Assembly (NCBI GenBank): GCA_947176565.1
Contig: CAMWRC010000039.1
Location: 1 to 8,431 of the forward strand
Direction: 5' to 3'
From: an uncultured Ruminococcus sp.
Lineage (GTDB): Bacteria > Bacillota > Clostridia > Oscillospirales > Ruminococcaceae
Length of the DNA: 8,431 nt
In this document: piece after piece, positions 6,330 to 8,431 of the stretch
Layout: the number at the start of each line of letters is the position of its first letter
How positions within the stretch are numbered: the first letter of the stretch is position 1
The notes under the pieces: generated by a model
The model's database searches: none
The model's input: the letters and a program-made list of their open reading frames with translations, nothing else
What the model was told of the DNA's origin: nothing
Position numbers and translations under genes: made by a program

Positions 6330-7478
6330 TTACTTATTATCGTCTTCGTACGAATCGCCGTATTTTTCAGCCATTCTTCTGCGTGCGGCTTTAAGTGCAT
6401 CGCTGTCAGCCTTATTCTGTTCTGAGCGTGACATCTTTTCACCATTATTTTGATTCACAGATACAGCATCGTTATAGGCTGCTGAAGTTTCCATCATTCT
6501 CTGCATAAATGTTTTTTTGTCAGGGTGTTTCTCAGCGTATGCAAGAGCCTTTTTCTTTTCCTTTTCATTTATCTCTACAACGCGCTCGTTGGTGAAATAC
6601 AGATTCAGCGCAAAAGTGATGAGGAAAGAGAATACTGACGACCATATCCAGTAGAAACCAACGCCTGCCGGAAATGTAAATCCCCACCATACGGAGAGAA
6701 GCGGCATACCGAGCATCATACCCCACATACAGCCGCCTCCAGCCTGCGGAACAGGATTTGTTTTCTTCTGATGTATCATGGAATAGATAGACACAAGAAG
6801 CTGTGCAAGACCCGCAAGGAACGGAATGAGTGCAAGAATAACAGCCTCACTGTCCCAGACTTCGGGGTGAAGCGTAGGTGTTTTGCCCAGATTTGCTCCG
6901 AATATTGTAAATTTTTCTGAAAATTCCGAAACGGCATTCAGGAAATTCTCCGCAATATCACTGAATTTATCAGGATAATTATTAAGAGCCTCCATAGTGT
7001 AAAGCTCATTTCTCAGGTCGCCGGAACTGATAGCTCTGCCGCCGTTTACAGTTCCAAATTCCACAGCAATCTGCGAAGCCTTTTCGATGGCTGCATTCCT
7101 TACGGATTTGGATATATGCAGAATATGTGTAATGGGTTTGTATACAACGTCAATTACTCCGAAAAGCAGGAAGAACTGTATCATCATAGGGAGACATGAC
7201 GCCATCTGGTTCACGCCCTCCTGCTGATAGAGTTTCTGCTGTTCCTCAAGCATACGCTGCTGATTATTCGCGAAACTTTTCTGAATTTTCTGGAGTTTGG
7301 GCTGAAGCAGCCGCATACGTGCAGCATCTTTCTGCGTCTTGTAGTTTACCGGAAAAAGTAGTATCTTGGTAACAAGAGTAAAAATGATGATAGCGACAGC
7401 GTAATTTGGTATAAGCTGATAAATCCAGCTCATAAGGTATCCGAAAGGGATACCAAAAATATCATAAAGTGAACTCAA
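6330..7478 (-). CDS. yidC: YidC/Oxa1 family membrane protein insertase
   Basis: A 382-residue insertase that helps membrane proteins fold and insert, alone or with SecYEG. The five core membrane segments are at about 26-44, 93-113, 212-234, 252-272 and 273-295. The first cytoplasmic loop (45-92) is the charged helical hairpin typical of the family. The last segments contain the conserved GVGFYWIWSSVFSF region. The tail is long and charged (296-382). The conserved Arg of the first segment is replaced by Lys38. The loop between segments 2 and 3, predicted extracellular, is about 95 residues, much longer than in Bacillus SpoIIIJ, and accounts for most of the extra length. No signal peptide or lipobox Cys is present. 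The start appears to be TTG at 7476-7478: an in-frame stop lies two codons upstream, and the next ATG is codon 16, inside the N-terminal hydrophobic region. The TTG overlaps the yidD stop by two bases. Confidence 0.95.
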   Translation of the reverse strand: MSSLYDIFGIPFGYLMSWIYQLIPNYAVAIIIFTLVTKILLFPVNYKTQKDAARMRLLQPKLQKIQKSFANNQQRMLEEQQKLYQQEGVNQMASCLPMMIQFFLLFGVIDVVYKPITHILHISKSVRNAAIEKASQIAVEFGTVNGGRAISSGDLRNELYTMEALNNYPDKFSDIAENFLNAVSEFSEKFTIFGANLGKTPTLHPEVWDSEAVILALIPFLAGLAQLLVSIYSMIHQKKTNPVPQAGGGCMWGMMLGMPLLSVWWGFTFPAGVGFYWIWSSVFSFLITFALNLYFTNERVVEINEKEKKKALAYAEKHPDKKTFMQRMMETSAAYNDAVSVNQNNGEKMSRSEQNKADSDALKAARRRMAEKYGDSYEDDNK

Positions 7479-7771
7479 TTTTCAAAACTCTCCTTATCGG
7501 CAGGGGATTCGTCGTCATGAAGTCTGGAATAGTCAATTTTTTTTACTCTGAACGTAAATTTTTCGGGAACATAGTCGATTCCTCCGAGGGACCACGGATT
7601 GCAGCGGAGAATCCGCCACACAGCGAGAGCCGAACCGCGCAATGCTCCGAATTTCCTCACAGCGTCGAGAGCATAGCAGCTGCAAGTAGGATAATATTTG
7701 CATGTTGGCGGAGTCAGCGGTGACAGAAATTTCCTGTAAAATTTTATCAGTGCAATCAGTATGAACTTCAT
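7475..7771 (-). CDS. yidD: YidD, membrane protein insertion efficiency factor
   Basis: A 98-residue YidD-family protein, slightly longer than the usual 70-90. YidD is a small membrane-associated protein encoded beside yidC that improves insertion of YidC/Sec substrates in E. coli. Signature residues are present: FYRKFLSPLTPPTCKYYPTC (11-30), with Cys24, Cys30 and Cys32; ALDAVRKFG; and RILRCNPWSLGGIDYVP (53-69) with Cys57. The N-terminal 20 residues are hydrophobic and basic and may form an amphipathic membrane helix. The last 15 or so residues are acidic and poorly conserved. The ATG overlaps the rnpA stop as ATGA (7768-7771), and no clear ribosome binding site is seen, so translation is probably coupled to rnpA. 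Its own stop overlaps the yidC start. Confidence 0.95.
   Translation of the reverse strand: MKFILIALIKFYRKFLSPLTPPTCKYYPTCSCYALDAVRKFGALRGSALAVWRILRCNPWSLGGIDYVPEKFTFRVKKIDYSRLHDDESPADKESFEN
7488..7495 (-). promoter_or_regulatory. Ribosome binding site supporting the TTG start of yidC
   Basis: AAGGAGAG on the minus strand, inside the end of yidD, lies 9 bases before the TTG at 7476-7478. The spacing is slightly long, but no other start codon fits this strong site in the yidC frame, where a stop codon sits at 7482-7484. Confidence 0.7.
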
Positions 7772-8133
7772 TTTCTTGATTTTCCCGTGAATTTTCTGGT
7801 TTCCTTATTTATTTCTTTCACGCCGTACGTGCTGAAGTAAGAGCAGTATTCATCTGATTTTATTCCCAGAATACCGCTTCTTGCGACCACAACAATATCA
7901 ATTCCCACAGGGAGATTTATTTCCGACTGCTGATATGCAAGGCGGATAAGCCGTTTGACCCTGTTTCTGCATACTGCATTGCCGATTTTTCTGCCGGCAG
8001 TGATACCGAAACGGTTATAGGGTCGTTTATTCGGCTTTATGTATATCACCGAATATTTCGATGGTATATATCTTCCGTTTCTGTACAGGGCGCGAAAGTC
8101 CTTGTTATCTTTTAAAATTACAGTATATAGCAT
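7768..8133 (-). CDS. rnpA: RnpA, protein component of ribonuclease P
   Basis: A 121-residue basic protein subunit of RNase P (EC 3.1.26.5), which removes 5' leaders from pre-tRNAs. The protein binds the leader and stabilises the catalytic RNA. The N-terminal LKDNKDFRALYRNGRY (7-22) and the central signature with the RNR motif, RKIGNAVCRNRVKRLIR (48-64), are typical. PVGIDIVVVARSG (75-87) is the usual following strand region. The length is normal. The ATG is chosen because the N-terminus lines up with the family, although its ribosome binding site is weak. The gene is separated from rpmH by a strong hairpin and overlaps yidD by the ATGA. RNase P protein is needed in much lower amounts than L34, which fits partial termination between the two. 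Confidence 0.97.
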   Translation of the reverse strand: MLYTVILKDNKDFRALYRNGRYIPSKYSVIYIKPNKRPYNRFGITAGRKIGNAVCRNRVKRLIRLAYQQSEINLPVGIDIVVVARSGILGIKSDEYCSYFSTYGVKEINKETRKFTGKSRK

Positions 8134-8152
8134 AAAAATACCGATTCAGAGC

Positions 8153-8161
8153 GGTGGATAA
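8153..8161 (-). promoter_or_regulatory. DnaA-box-like nonamer upstream of rnpA
   Basis: On the minus strand the nonamer TTATCCACC differs only in the last base from the DnaA box TTATCCACA. It lies between the rpmH terminator and rnpA. In Firmicutes the DnaA-box clusters flank dnaA, which is expected beyond the right edge. A lone box here may be an outlier of that cluster or chance. Confidence 0.3.
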
Positions 8162-8169
8162 TTCATTAA

Positions 8170-8202
8170 CAAAAAAGACCACAAAAACGTATTTTTGTGG
8201 TC
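8170..8202 (-). terminator. Intrinsic terminator after rpmH
   Basis: GACCACAAAAA (8177-8187) and TTTTTGTGGTC (8192-8202) form a perfect 11-bp stem with a 4-base loop. On the minus strand it is followed by six T residues (plus A6 at 8171-8176). It starts 7 bases past the rpmH stop codon. It should end or attenuate transcription between rpmH and rnpA, allowing more L34 mRNA than RNase P protein mRNA. No strong separate promoter for rnpA is visible, so readthrough is likely. Confidence 0.85.
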
Positions 8203-8209
8203 AGCGTCG

Positions 8210-8344
8210 TCAGTGAGTTAATCTTGCTCTGCCCTTAGATCTTCTACGAGCTAAAACCTTTCTGCCGTTCTTGGTAGCCATTCTTTTCATGAAGCCATGC
8301 TCCTTTTTTCTGTGGAGCTTCTTAGGCTGATATGTTCTTTTCAT
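8210..8344 (-). CDS. rpmH: Ribosomal protein bL34
   Basis: A 44-residue, highly basic large-subunit ribosomal protein that binds 23S rRNA. It begins [20 protein letters not shown] and ends KGRARLTH, matching the family along its full length, including the GFMKRM and GRKVLARRR stretches. The ATG has GAGGAGG about 9 bases upstream, and the stop is TGA at 8210-8212. It is the first gene after the presumed origin and is followed directly by a terminator. In Firmicutes rpmH is usually divergent from dnaA, which is expected to the right of the window. Confidence 0.97.
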   Translation of the reverse strand: MKRTYQPKKLHRKKEHGFMKRMATKNGRKVLARRRSKGRARLTH

Positions 8345-8403
8345 AATATAGAACCTCCTCTCGCAAATATGATATATACACGGGTTACAAGAGTCCCATG
8401 AGT

Positions 8404-8414
8404 GTGATAATCAC
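8404..8414. other. Short inverted repeat upstream of rpmH
   Basis: GTGAT-A-ATCAC is a perfect 5-bp dyad about a single central base, with one further outer pair (G8402/C8416) past a mismatch. It lies 60-70 bases before the rpmH ATG. It might be an operator or a small hairpin in the rpmH leader. No regulator can be assigned. Confidence 0.3.
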
Positions 8415-8421
8415 GCATTAC

Positions 8422-8427
8422 ACTATA
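8422..8427 (-). promoter_or_regulatory. Possible -10 element of an rpmH promoter
   Basis: TATAGT on the minus strand matches the -10 consensus at five of six positions. It would place the start of transcription about 70 bases before the rpmH ATG. The matching -35 would fall beyond the right edge, so it cannot be verified here. The plus-strand reading TATAAA at the same place could instead belong to a rightward promoter. Confidence 0.25.
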
Positions 8428-8431
8428 AAAT

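Noticed and set aside
7780..7793. Noc-site-like sequence TTTTCCCGTGAATT at the end of rnpA
   Set aside because: It matches the Bacillus Noc consensus at 11 of 14 positions but breaks the palindromic core and lies in coding sequence of an AT-rich genome, so chance is likely.
1..8431. Mobile elements, CRISPR arrays, toxin-antitoxin pairs, tRNA genes
   Set aside because: Both strands are occupied by a conserved housekeeping gene series with short gaps. I saw no transposase, direct-repeat array, tRNA-like fold or foreign-looking insert.

Overview
The window is a stretch of low-GC Firmicutes chromosome next to the replication origin, and every gene lies on the minus strand. From the right edge leftwards, in transcription order, it carries rpmH, rnpA, yidD, yidC, jag (khpB), mnmE, mnmG, rsmG and noc. 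This is the classical origin-proximal order of Bacillus and Clostridia, where dnaA and oriC normally lie just beyond rpmH and the soj/spo0J (parA/parB) pair just beyond noc. The AT-rich codon use, the YidC without a lipoprotein signal, the presence of yidD and the long Ala/Lys/Pro linker in Jag suggest a clostridial relative of Ruminococcus (Oscillospirales). Genus and species cannot be fixed from the sequence alone. All genes point away from the presumed origin, so they would be leading-strand genes of the left arm.

Right part (about 6300-8431): genes for translation, RNA processing and membrane insertion. rpmH (ribosomal protein L34) is followed by a strong hairpin with a T run, so it may be made partly as its own short transcript. 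Then come rnpA (RNase P protein), yidD, yidC (membrane insertase) and jag (KH/R3H RNA-binding protein), packed with ATGA or TTGA overlaps or gaps of about 14 bases. yidC appears to start with TTG.

Middle part (about 1100-5200): mnmE and mnmG, whose products together modify the wobble uridine of certain tRNAs, and rsmG, the 16S rRNA G527 methyltransferase. A textbook intrinsic terminator lies between jag and mnmE, and its T run leads directly into the mnmE ribosome binding site. Two perfect 16-bp parS palindromes sit in the 80-base gap between mnmE and mnmG. rsmG is followed by an AT-rich terminator.

Left part (1-1113): noc, a ParB paralogue that normally couples nucleoid occlusion to cell division, with its own probable promoter. 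Its HTH carries the Noc-type specificity residues, but the N-terminal motifs that bind CTP in the family are eroded. Left of noc are two more parS-like palindromes, at the start of the region where soj/spo0J would be expected.

I found no mobile element, CRISPR array, tRNA or obviously foreign gene. This is essentially a conserved housekeeping region. The observations most worth a second look are the eroded CTP pocket of Noc, the terminator abutting the mnmE ribosome binding site, the parS pairs and the enlarged extracellular loop of YidC.
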